Below, piece by piece: positions 1-7,167 of a stretch of DNA of 24,248 bases; position 1 is the first letter of the stretch; each line of letters begins with the position of its first letter. The DNA is from CAZFCK01 sp964517355. Its GTDB lineage: Bacteria > Desulfobacterota > Desulfovibrionia > Desulfovibrionales > Desulfovibrionaceae. The stretch spans positions 1-24,248 of the forward strand of contig CAZFCK010000048.1 in NCBI GenBank assembly GCA_964517355.1, given 5' to 3'. Below the pieces are notes generated by a model. The model saw only the letters and a program-made list of their open reading frames with translations. It did no database searches and had not been told where the DNA came from. Both the position numbers and the translations under genes were made by a program.

Positions 1-49
1 TTTTCAAAGGGTTTCCCCCTCGCATATCCAGTGAATTAATCAGCGTTTC

Positions 50-79
50 CTTAAGGACCTTTTTCAGAAGGTTCTTAAG
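50..79 (+). promoter_or_regulatory. Hairpin in the leader of the ECF ATPase gene
   Basis: Two 12-nt arms (50-61 and 68-79) pair along their whole length with one G.U pair and a 6-nt loop. They are followed at once by the 10-bp palindrome CCGCCGGCGG at 80-89. The structure ends about 37 nt before the ATPase start codon at 127. It has no T-run, so it is more likely an intercistronic RNA-processing or attenuating structure, or the end of an upstream transcript, than a classic terminator. The first 25 bases of the window also resemble the right arm of the hairpin at 22574-22616. Function is inference. Confidence 0.4.
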
Positions 80-126
80 CCGCCGGCGGCAAACCAATTT
101 CAAAGATGTGTTCTAAAGGAATCCGC

Positions 127-912
127 ATGAGTTCGTGCCCCATCATCGCAGCCAAAGGTTTATGCTTCACTTACCCCGCACGCGGTATTCCAGTGCTCGA
201 CAACGCCCATTTCTCGCTCGGGCGGGAGCGCCTGGGGCTTATCGGCTCCAACGGCTGTGGGAAAACCACGTTTCTGCAGCTGATCATGGGACTGCTCCCG
301 GCTCAATCCGGCGAAATCCATCTTCATGGCGAGCCTGTGCGCCGCGAACCGGAATTCCGCCGCCTGCGCAATGAGGTGGGATTCGTTTTCCAGAACCCTG
401 ACGATCAGTTGTTCATGCCCACGGTGCTGGAAGACGTGGCTTTTGGTCCTTTGAATCAGGGGCTGGCTCCCGGGCAGGCCATGCAGCGCGCCCGTGAAAC
501 ATTGGAGCAACTCGGTTTGCATGGTTTCGAGCAACGCATCACGCACCGGCTCTCCGGGGGGGAAAAACGTCTGGTCTCCCTGGCCACGGTTCTGGCCATG
601 CGCCCCAAGGCGCTGTTGCTGGACGAACCCACAAACGACCTGGACCCGGCCACGCGGCAACGGCTCATCACCCTGCTGGCGCAGCTGCCCCAGGCGATGT
701 GCATCGTTTCCCATGATTGGGATTTTCTGGATCAGACCGTGGAGCGGCTTCTCGTCCTGGAAGATGGTAAATTCACTCCGAGAGACGCCGCCGTGCTCCA
801 TACCCATGTGCACGCCCACAAGGGAGGGGAGGCTCATCACGTGCATGACGGAAAACAAGGAGCCTTCAGGACTTTTCGCGCCGAAAGTACAGATAAAGCA
901 GCAGCCCGATAA
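127..912 (+). CDS. cbiO: Energy-coupling factor ABC transporter ATP-binding protein with His-rich tail (nickel/cobalt type)
   Basis: This is a cytoplasmic ATPase that would power uptake through an ECF-type importer. Seen: Walker A GSNGCGKTT (residues 40-48), a Q-loop region with FQNPDDQLF typical of CbiO/EcfA ATPases, ABC signature LSGGEK (142-147), Walker B LLLDEP (163-168) and a switch His in VSHDWDF. After the ATPase core there is a His-rich segment (about 225-242, HTHVHAHKGGEAHHVHDG). Such segments are known in nickel/cobalt proteins, so Ni2+ or Co2+ is the likely substrate (inference). The start at 127 is preferred over the upstream ATG at 106 because AAAGGA lies 6 nt before it; the product is 261 aa. 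The membrane partners (CbiM/CbiQ type) are not in the window and probably lie upstream. The 3' end overlaps a small antisense ORF at 866-964. Confidence 0.88.
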   Translation: MSSCPIIAAKGLCFTYPARGIPVLDNAHFSLGRERLGLIGSNGCGKTTFLQLIMGLLPAQSGEIHLHGEPVRREPEFRRLRNEVGFVFQNPDDQLFMPTVLEDVAFGPLNQGLAPGQAMQRARETLEQLGLHGFEQRITHRLSGGEKRLVSLATVLAMRPKALLLDEPTNDLDPATRQRLITLLAQLPQAMCIVSHDWDFLDQTVERLLVLEDGKFTPRDAAVLHTHVHAHKGGEAHHVHDGKQGAFRTFRAESTDKAAAR

Positions 913-964
913 AACAAAACACGAGGATGTTGAACAGGCTGTCGAAAAAATTGAAAAGCGTCAT
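866..964 (-). CDS. Candidate 32-aa single-pass membrane microprotein coupled to the BCCT transporter
   Basis: The start codon overlaps the stop of the BCCT gene as ATGA (ATG at 964-962, TGA at 963-961), the classic arrangement for translational coupling. An AAGGGG Shine-Dalgarno-like sequence lies about 8 nt upstream inside the BCCT 3' end. The product has 32 residues: a short amphipathic start (MTLFNFFDSLFN), one hydrophobic helix (ILVFCFIGLLLYLYF) and a basic end (RREKS). This is a typical N-out/C-in single transmembrane layout obeying the positive-inside rule. It is antisense to the last 47 nt of the ECF ATPase gene. No family is recognised. A small accessory subunit or regulator of the transporter is the natural inference from position, but function is unproven. 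Confidence 0.5.
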   Translation of the reverse strand: MTLFNFFDSLFNILVFCFIGLLLYLYFRREKS

Positions 965-2451
965 GGGCGTTTCCCCTTCTCGGCTTTCAGGGCCTTAAGC
1001 AGACAGACCAACAGCAACAGCACGATATAGACGAATGGATTGGCGGAAAGGGCGATAATGGAGCGCACGGCTCCTACGCTGTTGGTGATGATCATCACCA
1101 GGCTCAAGGCCCCCAGAATAAGGCCCCAAACGACTTTAAGGCGAGTGGAGGGATTCGGATCGCCTTTGGCGGAAAACATGGCCAGCACATAGGTGGCGCT
1201 GACCACGCTCGTGACGATGAACAACATGGCCGCCAGCATGGTGGCCGCGGATGAAAAATGCTGCAAGGGCAGCGTCTCAAGCAATGCGAACATGGCCTGA
1301 TCGATATTCCGGTGCGCGAGTTCCAGGTCGTAGCGCCCCTGATAGCTGCGGTAAAAGCCCATACTGCCCAGGATGCCGAACCAGAACAGGGAAAACCCCG
1401 TGGGCGCGAGCAGCACACCCGCCAAAAATTCCCGGATGGTGCGCCCCTTGGATATTCTGGCGATGAACACCCCCACGAAAGGCGCCCATGCCAGCCACCA
1501 TGTCAAGTAATTCAATGTCCAGGAAAAATACCACTGTTGCACCTTCTGGTCCCAGAAGGTGTATGTTGTGAACCCATGCCGCAACACGTTGTCCACGTAT
1601 ATCCCCAAAGACTCCACCACCGAATTCATGAGAAAGCCAGTCGGCCCCGCAAACAAAACGAATAATAAAAGCGTCACCGTGATGACTATGGCCGTATTGG
1701 AGAGCAGAGCCATGCCCGTGCCCAAGTCCCGCAAAAGCGGAATGAAATAGGCGGCGCACAATACGGCGAAGATCAGCAGCGACAGTTCCAATCCCGCGTC
1801 CTGGATATTGAATAGCCGCACCGCCCCCGTTTGCACCTGAAAGACGCCCATGGCCACCGACCCCGCCAGTCCGATGGCAATGGCGTAGATGGCGAGTACG
1901 TCCACCAGCCAGCCGACGCGCACGGGCCAGCCTGTTGGACCGAAAACCGCGATAAAGGGCGAACTTATCATCTGGGGGTAGCCTTTGCGGAAACCGAAAT
2001 AGGCAATGACCAGCCCGACAAGGCCGTAGATGGCCCAGGCATGCAGCCCCCAGTTGAAAATCGTTACGAACAGCGCCGCGCTTGCGGCCTCGCTGTCCGG
2101 CATATGTTCGGAGATAATCCGGAAATGTTCCGCCGGCTCGGCGACACCATAGAACAACAGACCCACGCCCATGCCCGCGGCGAACATCATGGATAGCCAA
2201 CTGAAGGTCGAGAACTCGGGCTTGTCGTCATCAGCGCCCAAACGTATCGAGCCCTTCGAGGTGAGCGCAAGCCATGCGCAGGAAATAAGCATTGTGCTGG
2301 CCGTAAGCAAAACGAACCAGCCGCGGCTTTCAAAGGAAAATTGCACTGTTTGGTCCGCGAAATCCGCAAGACCCCGCGTATCGAGCACTCCCCAGACAAC
2401 CACCACCGCAGTGAGGCCCATTGCCGTTAGCAATACACTGTTTCGCAACAT
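961..2451 (-). CDS. BCCT family transporter (betaine/choline/carnitine type)
   Basis: This is an inner-membrane secondary transporter for quaternary-ammonium compounds such as glycine betaine, choline or carnitine. The 496-aa length and about 12 hydrophobic segments fit the family. Family landmarks are visible: the glycine-rich TM segment GMGVGLLFYGVAEPAEHF, the Trp-rich substrate-box region YLTWWLAWAPFVGVFIARIS and the following KGRTIREFLAGVLLAPT. The C-terminus is short, without the long osmosensing tail seen in BetP. The start at 2451 has GGAG/AGGGA a few nt upstream. It is convergent with the ECF ATPase gene and overlaps a downstream microprotein ORF by ATGA. The exact substrate cannot be read from the sequence. 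In gut or sulfate-reducing bacteria such carriers often feed choline or betaine catabolism, but no such genes are present here. Confidence 0.9.
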   Translation of the reverse strand: MLRNSVLLTAMGLTAVVVVWGVLDTRGLADFADQTVQFSFESRGWFVLLTASTMLISCAWLALTSKGSIRLGADDDKPEFSTFSWLSMMFAAGMGVGLLFYGVAEPAEHFRIISEHMPDSEAASAALFVTIFNWGLHAWAIYGLVGLVIAYFGFRKGYPQMISSPFIAVFGPTGWPVRVGWLVDVLAIYAIAIGLAGSVAMGVFQVQTGAVRLFNIQDAGLELSLLIFAVLCAAYFIPLLRDLGTGMALLSNTAIVITVTLLLFVLFAGPTGFLMNSVVESLGIYVDNVLRHGFTTYTFWDQKVQQWYFSWTLNYLTWWLAWAPFVGVFIARISKGRTIREFLAGVLLAPTGFSLFWFGILGSMGFYRSYQGRYDLELAHRNIDQAMFALLETLPLQHFSSAATMLAAMLFIVTSVVSATYVLAMFSAKGDPNPSTRLKVVWGLILGALSLVMIITNSVGAVRSIIALSANPFVYIVLLLLVCLLKALKAEKGKRP

Positions 2452-2741
2452 GTCCCTCTCCGCGGATTACATTGTTATGCCAGTCCAAACGGCAACATGT
2501 TAAAAGGTCCTTGTCGATGGAACATCGCCTCATTTTGTAGCATGCAGATGCAAATTATGAAAGCTTTTCCTTACAACAATGAATTCCTTGAGTTCGCAGC
2601 TATGACCGGGGAAATTTCTTCGCATGGGGCGTTGAATAACTGCAGTTTCATGATACACAGGTGCGGGTGAATCAGATCTCGTCATTTTGTCGGAATAATG
2701 CGTAAGGCGGTTAGAGGATAGTCATCTTGAAAATGTCTAGA

Positions 2742-2750
2742 TGCTATTAT
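2742..2750 (+). promoter_or_regulatory. Possible extended -10 promoter for the membrane glycosyltransferase
   Basis: TGCTATTAT matches an extended -10 element (TGnTATAAT) in an AT-rich stretch. The expected -35 region has no good match, so the call rests on the extended motif alone. The 2452-2944 region between the divergent BCCT and glycosyltransferase genes is otherwise AT-rich and holds a repeat fragment at 2788-2809; no further gene is evident. Confidence 0.25.
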
Positions 2751-2787
2751 GCGTTAAACTGAAACCATAGAACATTTTTTATGTGCA

Positions 2788-2809
2788 AGCCTTGTTTCAA
2801 AGCGAAAAT
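2788..2809 (+). repeat. Fragment of the interspersed palindromic repeat family (module iii only)
   Basis: These 22 nt (AGCCTTGTTTCAAAGCGAAA plus AT) match the third stem-loop module of the complete repeats at 12541-12649 and 5003-5111 with one mismatch. It lies between the putative promoter and the likely start of the glycosyltransferase. This argues that the upstream GTG at 2783 is not the real start codon. Confidence 0.5.
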
Positions 2810-2944
2810 CAGTTAGCGTGCCTTCGACAGCCTGCTTCCCTCAAAGGATTCTTTTTTCTGTTGTGGCGTATGGATGCGGGAGCAGCATCCTGTGCTAATT
2901 TTTCTCCAATAGACCTTCAACAACCTATACAATACGAACAGCCC

Positions 2945-4771
2945 ATGCAGACCACCATGCCCCAGGCCTCGCCACTGAATTCGAAACAAGGAAAGACTCG
3001 CTCCAGATACGGCATACTGCTCGTTTGCCTCAGTCTACTCGTCATGTTGTGCACCAGTTTATGGAAGTGGTGCGACCCGGTCGTGGACTTCGGCCGCGAA
3101 CTATACGTGCCCTGGGCAATGCTCGAAGGAAAAACTCTTTATAAAGACATCTTCTATTTCAACGGCCCGTTAAGTCCGGCCTGGAACTACACGCTGTTCA
3201 AGATATGCGGCACGGGATTGCATGTGCTGGCCGCGGCGAATCTGACGCTGTTCATTGCGCTGCTGATCTTGATTTACAAAATCGCAACCCGAGTGGCTTC
3301 GGAAACGGCGAGCCTGCTTTCTTGTTTGCTCGTGGTCATGCTTTTCGGCTTTTCCCAGTACCATTGGGTGCGAAATTACAACTTCATCACGCCGTATTCT
3401 CATGAGATGACGCATGGCATGTTGCTCTGCTTGGGGCTCCTGGCCTGCATGTCCGCCATGCTTTCCAAGAATAAGATTATCTGGCGGCTTACGGCGGGGG
3501 CATGCTACGGACTGATTTTTCTGACCAAACCTGAATTTTTCATTGCCGCGTCCGGGGCGGTTCTCGCCTTTTGCATCTTCCTGGCCAGACTGCGAGGCCT
3601 GCGGCAAGCACTGTCTTTTCTACCCTTCTTTGCGGCTGCCGCGCTGCTCCCCGTTTTCGCCGCATACGGCCTGCTGCGCCAGTGGCTACCCGCTGATCTC
3701 GCCGTCCAAGGTTTCATTGGAGGGTGGCGTTACGTGAACATGCCGGATCTGCGCGCTCTCCCGTTTTATCAAGAGCTCATGGGCACTGACGACATTGCGG
3801 GCAGCCTCCTGAAGATGGGGCTGGGAATGGCGCTGTACGCATTCTTCATCGGCGGTGCAACAGTCGCCGGTTCCGGAAAAATGCCCCCGTCTCTCGCCAG
3901 GATAACGGCCATATTACCGGCCGCGCTCATCGTGGCGCTGTTCGTGCTTTGGCCGCAGACAGTCAGCCTCACGAGCCCTTACACCGTCTTCCTCGTCCTG
4001 CTCTGCATAGGGACGGGGGTAAGGGCGTGGCGGCAACGCTCCCCACGTTGGGGGCTGGCCTGCATCTTTTGCTTCATTTCACTATTGTTATTGGCAAAAA
4101 TAATTCTGCGCCCTTTGGTCTATCATTACGGCTTTGCTCTGGGCATGCCGGCCACCGTGGTTATGATCTGCCTCTTGTTTTCTTGGATTCCGGAACACCT
4201 GAAGCGCCCCGGCTGGAATGCCGGAGCATATTATCTCTGCGTGGGATGTGTGTTGGCCTGTAGCTGTATTCTGCCCCTTTTCCTGACGTGGCAATGGTAT
4301 ACCATAGACATGTACGCTGTGGGGCGCGATGGGGACAGGTTCCTCGCCGACCACCGGGGCATGCGTGTGCAAGAGGTTCTGGACTGGCTGGAGAGTGACG
4401 TGCCCCCGGAGGCCACGCTCATGGCCCTGCCCGAAGGCGTCATGGTCAACTTCCTTTCTCGGCGCGAGAATCCCACCTCGTATACAAACTTCATGCCCCC
4501 GGAAATGTTGATGTTCGGTGAAGACGACCTGATGCGCCAGTTGCAGGCGTCTCCTCCGGACATCGTGCTCCTGATACATAAAAGGACAAAGGAATACGGG
4601 TATGAATGGTTCGGCAAGGATTACGGTCTGCGGATCATGGACTGGCTGCGCTCCTGCTATACTCCCGTGCGCCGTTTCGGCGCTGTGCCTTTTCAAGGCG
4701 AGGACTTCGGCATTATCGCCTTGCAATGGCGCGGCAACGCCGTGCTGTGCGCTCCCCCTCGTGCGCCATAA
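2945..4771 (+). CDS. Polytopic GT-C type membrane glycosyltransferase (family 39/PMT-like)
   Basis: The protein would be an integral inner-membrane enzyme using a polyprenyl-phosphate sugar donor on the periplasmic side. After a basic N-terminus the first TM segment (YGILLVCLSLLVMLCTSLW) leads to a first periplasmic loop, VVDFGRELYVPWAMLEGKTLYKD. Its acidic D-x-GRE motif is where GT-C enzymes carry the catalytic Asp. The DIFYFNGPL stretch is typical of this group. About ten further hydrophobic helices follow, then a soluble C-terminal region of about 160 aa. The frame is open back to a GTG at 2783 (662 aa), but no start has a convincing Shine-Dalgarno and the 2783 start lies in a repeat fragment. 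I use ATG 2945 (608 aa) as the start nearest the conserved part. The acceptor is unknown (cell-surface glycan or protein). It stands alone, without other glycan genes. Confidence 0.75.
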   Translation: MQTTMPQASPLNSKQGKTRSRYGILLVCLSLLVMLCTSLWKWCDPVVDFGRELYVPWAMLEGKTLYKDIFYFNGPLSPAWNYTLFKICGTGLHVLAAANLTLFIALLILIYKIATRVASETASLLSCLLVVMLFGFSQYHWVRNYNFITPYSHEMTHGMLLCLGLLACMSAMLSKNKIIWRLTAGACYGLIFLTKPEFFIAASGAVLAFCIFLARLRGLRQALSFLPFFAAAALLPVFAAYGLLRQWLPADLAVQGFIGGWRYVNMPDLRALPFYQELMGTDDIAGSLLKMGLGMALYAFFIGGATVAGSGKMPPSLARITAILPAALIVALFVLWPQTVSLTSPYTVFLVLLCIGTGVRAWRQRSPRWGLACIFCFISLLLLAKIILRPLVYHYGFALGMPATVVMICLLFSWIPEHLKRPGWNAGAYYLCVGCVLACSCILPLFLTWQWYTIDMYAVGRDGDRFLADHRGMRVQEVLDWLESDVPPEATLMALPEGVMVNFLSRRENPTSYTNFMPPEMLMFGEDDLMRQLQASPPDIVLLIHKRTKEYGYEWFGKDYGLRIMDWLRSCYTPVRRFGAVPFQGEDFGIIALQWRGNAVLCAPPRAP

Positions 4772-5002
4772 AGTAGTGCAATTTTAAAAACAACAATATT
4801 TACATTTAGTTAAGAGAGTTATAGCATATTCTCAACCATCTCCAAAACTTTTCAACTGGTATAATTTATAAGAATATTGACATTTTTTTCAGCATGATAT
4901 TCGTGGGTCCAGGGGGGAGCGCCCCCCGTCGGGATTTGTGGCGCCCCATCTCAACTACCCAATCTTTAAAGGTAAAAAGTATCAGGCGCTCATAGACCTT
5001 TC
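4772..5002. other. AT-rich intergenic stretch with a small GC hairpin
   Basis: No gene is visible. Positions 4772-4900 are markedly AT-rich compared with the flanks. A stem of six G-C pairs (GGGGGG AGCG CCCCCC, 4912-4927) follows. No T-run follows it, so it is not called a terminator. The stretch ends at the repeat beginning at 5003. Confidence 0.5.
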
Positions 5003-5132
5003 CCTAGCGCATTTTCGCCTTGAAACAAGGCTCTCCCCTGAAACAATTTCCAATTGTTCCAGGGAAATGCATAAGAGCATCTAGCGCTTTTCAAGCGTGA
5101 GATGCTCTAAAACAATGATCATTGTTTCAGGG
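5003..5132 (-). repeat. Interspersed palindromic repeat, copy A (complete, plus an extra palindrome)
   Basis: Positions 5003-5111 are the exact reverse complement of 12541-12649 (109 of 109 bases by eye). The unit holds three stem-loops, read on the minus strand: (i) AGAGCATCT...AGATGCTCT; (ii) CCCTGGAACAATT...AATTGTTTCAGGG; (iii) GCCTTG-TTT-CAAGGC, ending in GCGCTAGG. Copy A carries one more module beyond unit (i): the perfect 18-bp palindrome AAACAATGATCATTGTTT at 5110-5127 followed by CAGGG, a variant of module (ii). The structure suggests a REP- or MITE-like element with modular growth; no coding capacity is seen. Confidence 0.85.
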
Positions 5133-5160
5133 ACGAGTCTCGCACCAGAACGGAAGGAAA

Positions 5161-5194
5161 TGTAATGGGCGAAGTTTCAACGCATACCATTACA
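5161..5194 (+). promoter_or_regulatory. Inverted repeat upstream of the hpf-like gene
   Basis: Two perfect 8-nt arms, TGTAATGG (5161-5168) and CCATTACA (5187-5194), are separated by 18 nt. The spacing fits either an RNA hairpin or a dimeric regulator site. A 30-codon ORF (5165-5257, ATG after AAGGAA) starts inside it, but has no coding signature I can defend. The region 5195-5529 has no other clear feature apart from the Shine-Dalgarno of the next gene. Confidence 0.3.
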
Positions 5195-5529
5195 ATGTTA
5201 CCGCGCTTTCGGCTCGCCCCTCACCCACGCCGCAACAACATTACTAATAATGATTAATTTTTCCCGTCCTGCCCCTACCTTCCCAAACGCTCCCCCATCC
5301 ATGTTTATGCGCCGCAATCTATTCCAGACCGCCGCGTACTACAAAAAACATGGGATGCGACAAAAAAGGGTGTAAAATGCGCGCATTTCATGTTACATGG
5401 GAATCAAAGTCTCCAGGAACAGACTCCCAGGCACCGTGCATAACCGGCGCATGCCGCGGATTCGGGAGCTTCTCCGCCGCATCGGGAGTCTGCCGCCGGG
5501 GAGCAAACGGAAACCAAGGAGTGCATTGT

Positions 5530-6096
5530 ATGGACATCCCTTTGGAAATCACCTTCCGTGGACTGGATCAATCCGCTGATCTCGAACATCTCATCCGCGT
5601 CAAGGCGGCGAAGCTCAAAAAGTTATGCTCGGATATCGTATCGTTGCGCGTCACGGTGGAGGAGGAGTTCAAACCGCAAAACATCGGCCTGTCCCGTAGC
5701 GTTCGGCTGGAGTGCAACGTGCCCCCGAGCAAAGATCTCGTGATCAAGCGCGAGGCCATGGACCAAGACCAACACAAGGATGTGGGGATGCTGCTGCGGG
5801 AGGCCTTTGAGGCGGCCTGGGTGACGTTGCAAAAACTCCGCGAAAAACAAAAGGGAAAAGTAAAAACCCATCCTGAGCAGGAGGTCGTGGCGCTGGTGGA
5901 TCGCTTGTTTTATCACGAAGGCTTCGGCTTTCTCAAAACAATCGACGGCCGCGACGTGTATTTTCACCGCAACAGCGTGCTGGGGCGGAATTTCGACGAC
6001 CTTAAGCCCGGAGACGGCGTGACCTTCGCGGCTGAAATGGGCGAAGAAGGCTTGCGCGCCACAAGCGTGCACCTTGTGGGACGCCCCGCCTCATAA
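5530..6096 (+). CDS. Ribosome hibernation factor (HPF/RaiA) fused to a cold-shock domain
   Basis: This 188-aa protein has an N-terminal RaiA/HPF-like ribosome-binding domain (about 1-105). It begins with the typical strand MDIPLEITFRGLDQS, followed by a helix with KAAKLKKL and the strand SLRVTVEEEF. The C-terminal cold-shock OB-fold (about 120-186) carries both RNA-binding motifs, RNP1-like GFGFLKT and RNP2-like VYFHRNSV. The likely role is to bind the 30S decoding region and inactivate or protect ribosomes under stress. The OB-fold in place of the long-HPF dimerisation domain would add RNA contact (inference). The start at 5530 is fixed by AAGGAG 8 nt upstream. An in-frame extension to ATG 5350 lacks a Shine-Dalgarno and looks non-coding. 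A diverged repeat follows the stop by about 20 nt. Confidence 0.87.
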   Translation: MDIPLEITFRGLDQSADLEHLIRVKAAKLKKLCSDIVSLRVTVEEEFKPQNIGLSRSVRLECNVPPSKDLVIKREAMDQDQHKDVGMLLREAFEAAWVTLQKLREKQKGKVKTHPEQEVVALVDRLFYHEGFGFLKTIDGRDVYFHRNSVLGRNFDDLKPGDGVTFAAEMGEEGLRATSVHLVGRPAS

Positions 6097-6118
6097 CTCC
6101 GGGATGCCGATCCCCTAT

Positions 6119-6220
6119 AGAGCATCTTAGCTTTAAAAAAGTTAGATGCTCTTATGCACTTCCCTGAAACAATGAACATTGTTTCAGGGGCAAGCCTTCA
6201 CCAAAGGCGAAAATGCGCTA
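6119..6220 (+). repeat. Interspersed palindromic repeat, copy B (diverged)
   Basis: It has the same module order as the copy at 12541-12649, with substitutions and small indels. Unit (i) is AGAGCATCTTAGC...GTTAGATGCTCT. Unit (ii) is the near-perfect palindrome CCCTGAAACAATG-AA-CATTGTTTCAGGG. Unit (iii) has decayed to AGCCTTCACCAAAGGCGAAA and ends in TGCGCTA. Compensating changes keep the arms of unit (i) paired, which suggests that the folded form is selected. It sits just behind the hpf-like stop codon and may act as its transcript end. Confidence 0.75.
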
Positions 6221-6253
6221 ACCACCGACAACCTTAAACGGCAACGCCTCATT

Positions 6254-6286
6254 CCGCGGGGAAAACCTGTAAAAGGTTTCCCCCGG
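6254..6286. terminator. Possible terminator hairpin between convergent genes
   Basis: The arms around GGGGAAAACCT (6258-6268) and AGGTTTCCCC (6274-6283) pair with one bulge around a small GTAAA loop. The hairpin lies between the plus-strand hpf-like gene and the minus-strand DUF2087 gene, as a shared terminator would. There is no strong T-run on either side. Confidence 0.35.
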
Positions 6287-6362
6287 AACTCTTCCTCAAA
6301 AACGTCGAATCAGAACGCGCTTTGCGGCAAGCGGTCCTCACATGGCGGCGCTCAGGACAAAC

Positions 6363-6899
6363 TCACCTGACGACCTCACGGATCACGGCAACCGCCTCCG
6401 GCGAGGGGCGCCGCTCCAGCCGCCGGTATTCCCTCCCGTCGGCAGTCCGACGCATAAGCCCTCTGTCCACAAGCTCACGCCTGAGCAAGGCGTGGTCGCC
6501 GAAGGCATGCATCGCCCGCAAGAGCCCGTTGAGCTCCTGCTCGTGAAACACCTGGCGCGCGGGAATCCGCGCCCACAAGACCCACAAGCATATGCCCTGA
6601 TGCGAATACTTCTTGGGCCAACGCGATAGAACGCCCGCGGCGTCGAAATAACGGATGATGCGCCGCACCAGGACCTCGTTCAGATCAGGGGGCGTAGCGG
6701 ATTTTTCACGCGGCACACTCCCTGCCGCCTCCTGCTGCGCCTTATAATGCTGAAAGTTGCGGAAACCATTGGCCTTTGAAAGCATGTGCAACAGTTCCAC
6801 ATGCTTCGGCGCGCGTTCCAGACCGGAAAGCTGCTTTCCAAGGGCACGGGCGAATTGCGACATATCGCCCACATATAATGGCAAAGGGATTCGAGACAT
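6363..6899 (-). CDS. DUF2087 domain protein, putative transcriptional regulator
   Basis: The product is 178 aa. The C-terminal half (about 85-170) matches the DUF2087 pattern known from small bacterial regulators: an R-I-I-R-Y-F-D start, then W-A-R-I-P...F-x-E-x-E-L-N-x-L-L, then an F-G-D-H-A-L-L-R-R-E-L-V-D-R-G-L segment and R-x-x-D-G-R-E-Y-x-R. The N-terminal half has a helical module with LLHMLSKANGFRNFQHY; I recognise this LL-x-ML-A-x-A-x-GFRNFQ type in other DUF2087 proteins, but its function is unknown. The ATG at 6899 has GAGGA 6-7 nt upstream. The gene has its own strong promoter (7056-7084) and a leader of about 150 nt. DNA binding is inferred from family context only. Confidence 0.75.
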   Translation of the reverse strand: MSRIPLPLYVGDMSQFARALGKQLSGLERAPKHVELLHMLSKANGFRNFQHYKAQQEAAGSVPREKSATPPDLNEVLVRRIIRYFDAAGVLSRWPKKYSHQGICLWVLWARIPARQVFHEQELNGLLRAMHAFGDHALLRRELVDRGLMRRTADGREYRRLERRPSPEAVAVIREVVR

Positions 6900-6991
6900 G
6901 ACTTATCCTCGCTCACGCGCCTACCCTGAAGCGGGATTGTCGTTGGTCGCCGTCTTACGACTCGGCACGGGGATAAGGTGCTCGATTCGAG

Positions 6992-7050
6992 AAAAAAGGC
7001 AGGTTTAGCACTCCGTTGGGAGCGGCGACGCCTGGGTGAACTGCCGACCC
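6992..7050 (-). ncRNA. Candidate small RNA or attenuator leader upstream of the DUF2087 gene
   Basis: Transcription from the promoter at 7056-7084 would begin near 7050. About 58 nt later comes a run of six T (6997-6992, minus strand) preceded by ACCTGCC, which can pair with GGCGGGT or GGCAG at the start of the same transcript. Two small inner hairpins (GGC-GTC-GCC and CTCC-CAAC-GGAG) fill the loop. This looks like either a short terminated RNA or an attenuator ahead of the downstream gene. The remaining leader (6900-6990) holds another small stem (GCCGTC-TTAC-GAC). No known RNA family is recognised. Confidence 0.3.
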
Positions 7051-7055
7051 GCCTT

Positions 7056-7084
7056 TTTATAGGGCATCGCTTTCCGCTTGGCAA
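7056..7084 (-). promoter_or_regulatory. Strong sigma-70 promoter for the DUF2087 gene or leader RNA
   Basis: On the minus strand, TTGCCA (7084-7079) and TATAAA (7061-7056) are separated by exactly 17 nt. Each box has five of six consensus bases. It drives towards the DUF2087 gene. Confidence 0.55.
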
Positions 7085-7141
7085 GCCTTGCACCGTGCCC
7101 TTCCACTCTGCCGGCGCCCAGACGCCCGCCTCATAGGGCGT

Positions 7142-7167
7142 TAGCGCATTTTCGCCTTGAAACAAGG
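7142..7167 (-). repeat. Fragment of the interspersed palindromic repeat (module iii)
   Basis: Read on the minus strand, this is the exact terminal module (CCTTGTTTCAAGGCGAAAATGCGCTA) of the complete repeats. It lies inside the reading frame of a possible exported small protein. Confidence 0.6.

Noticed and set aside
5350..5529. N-terminal extension of the hpf-like protein by 60 residues
   Set aside because: There is no Shine-Dalgarno at 5350 and the composition is unlike protein, while AAGGAG stands at the right distance before ATG 5530, where the family normally begins.
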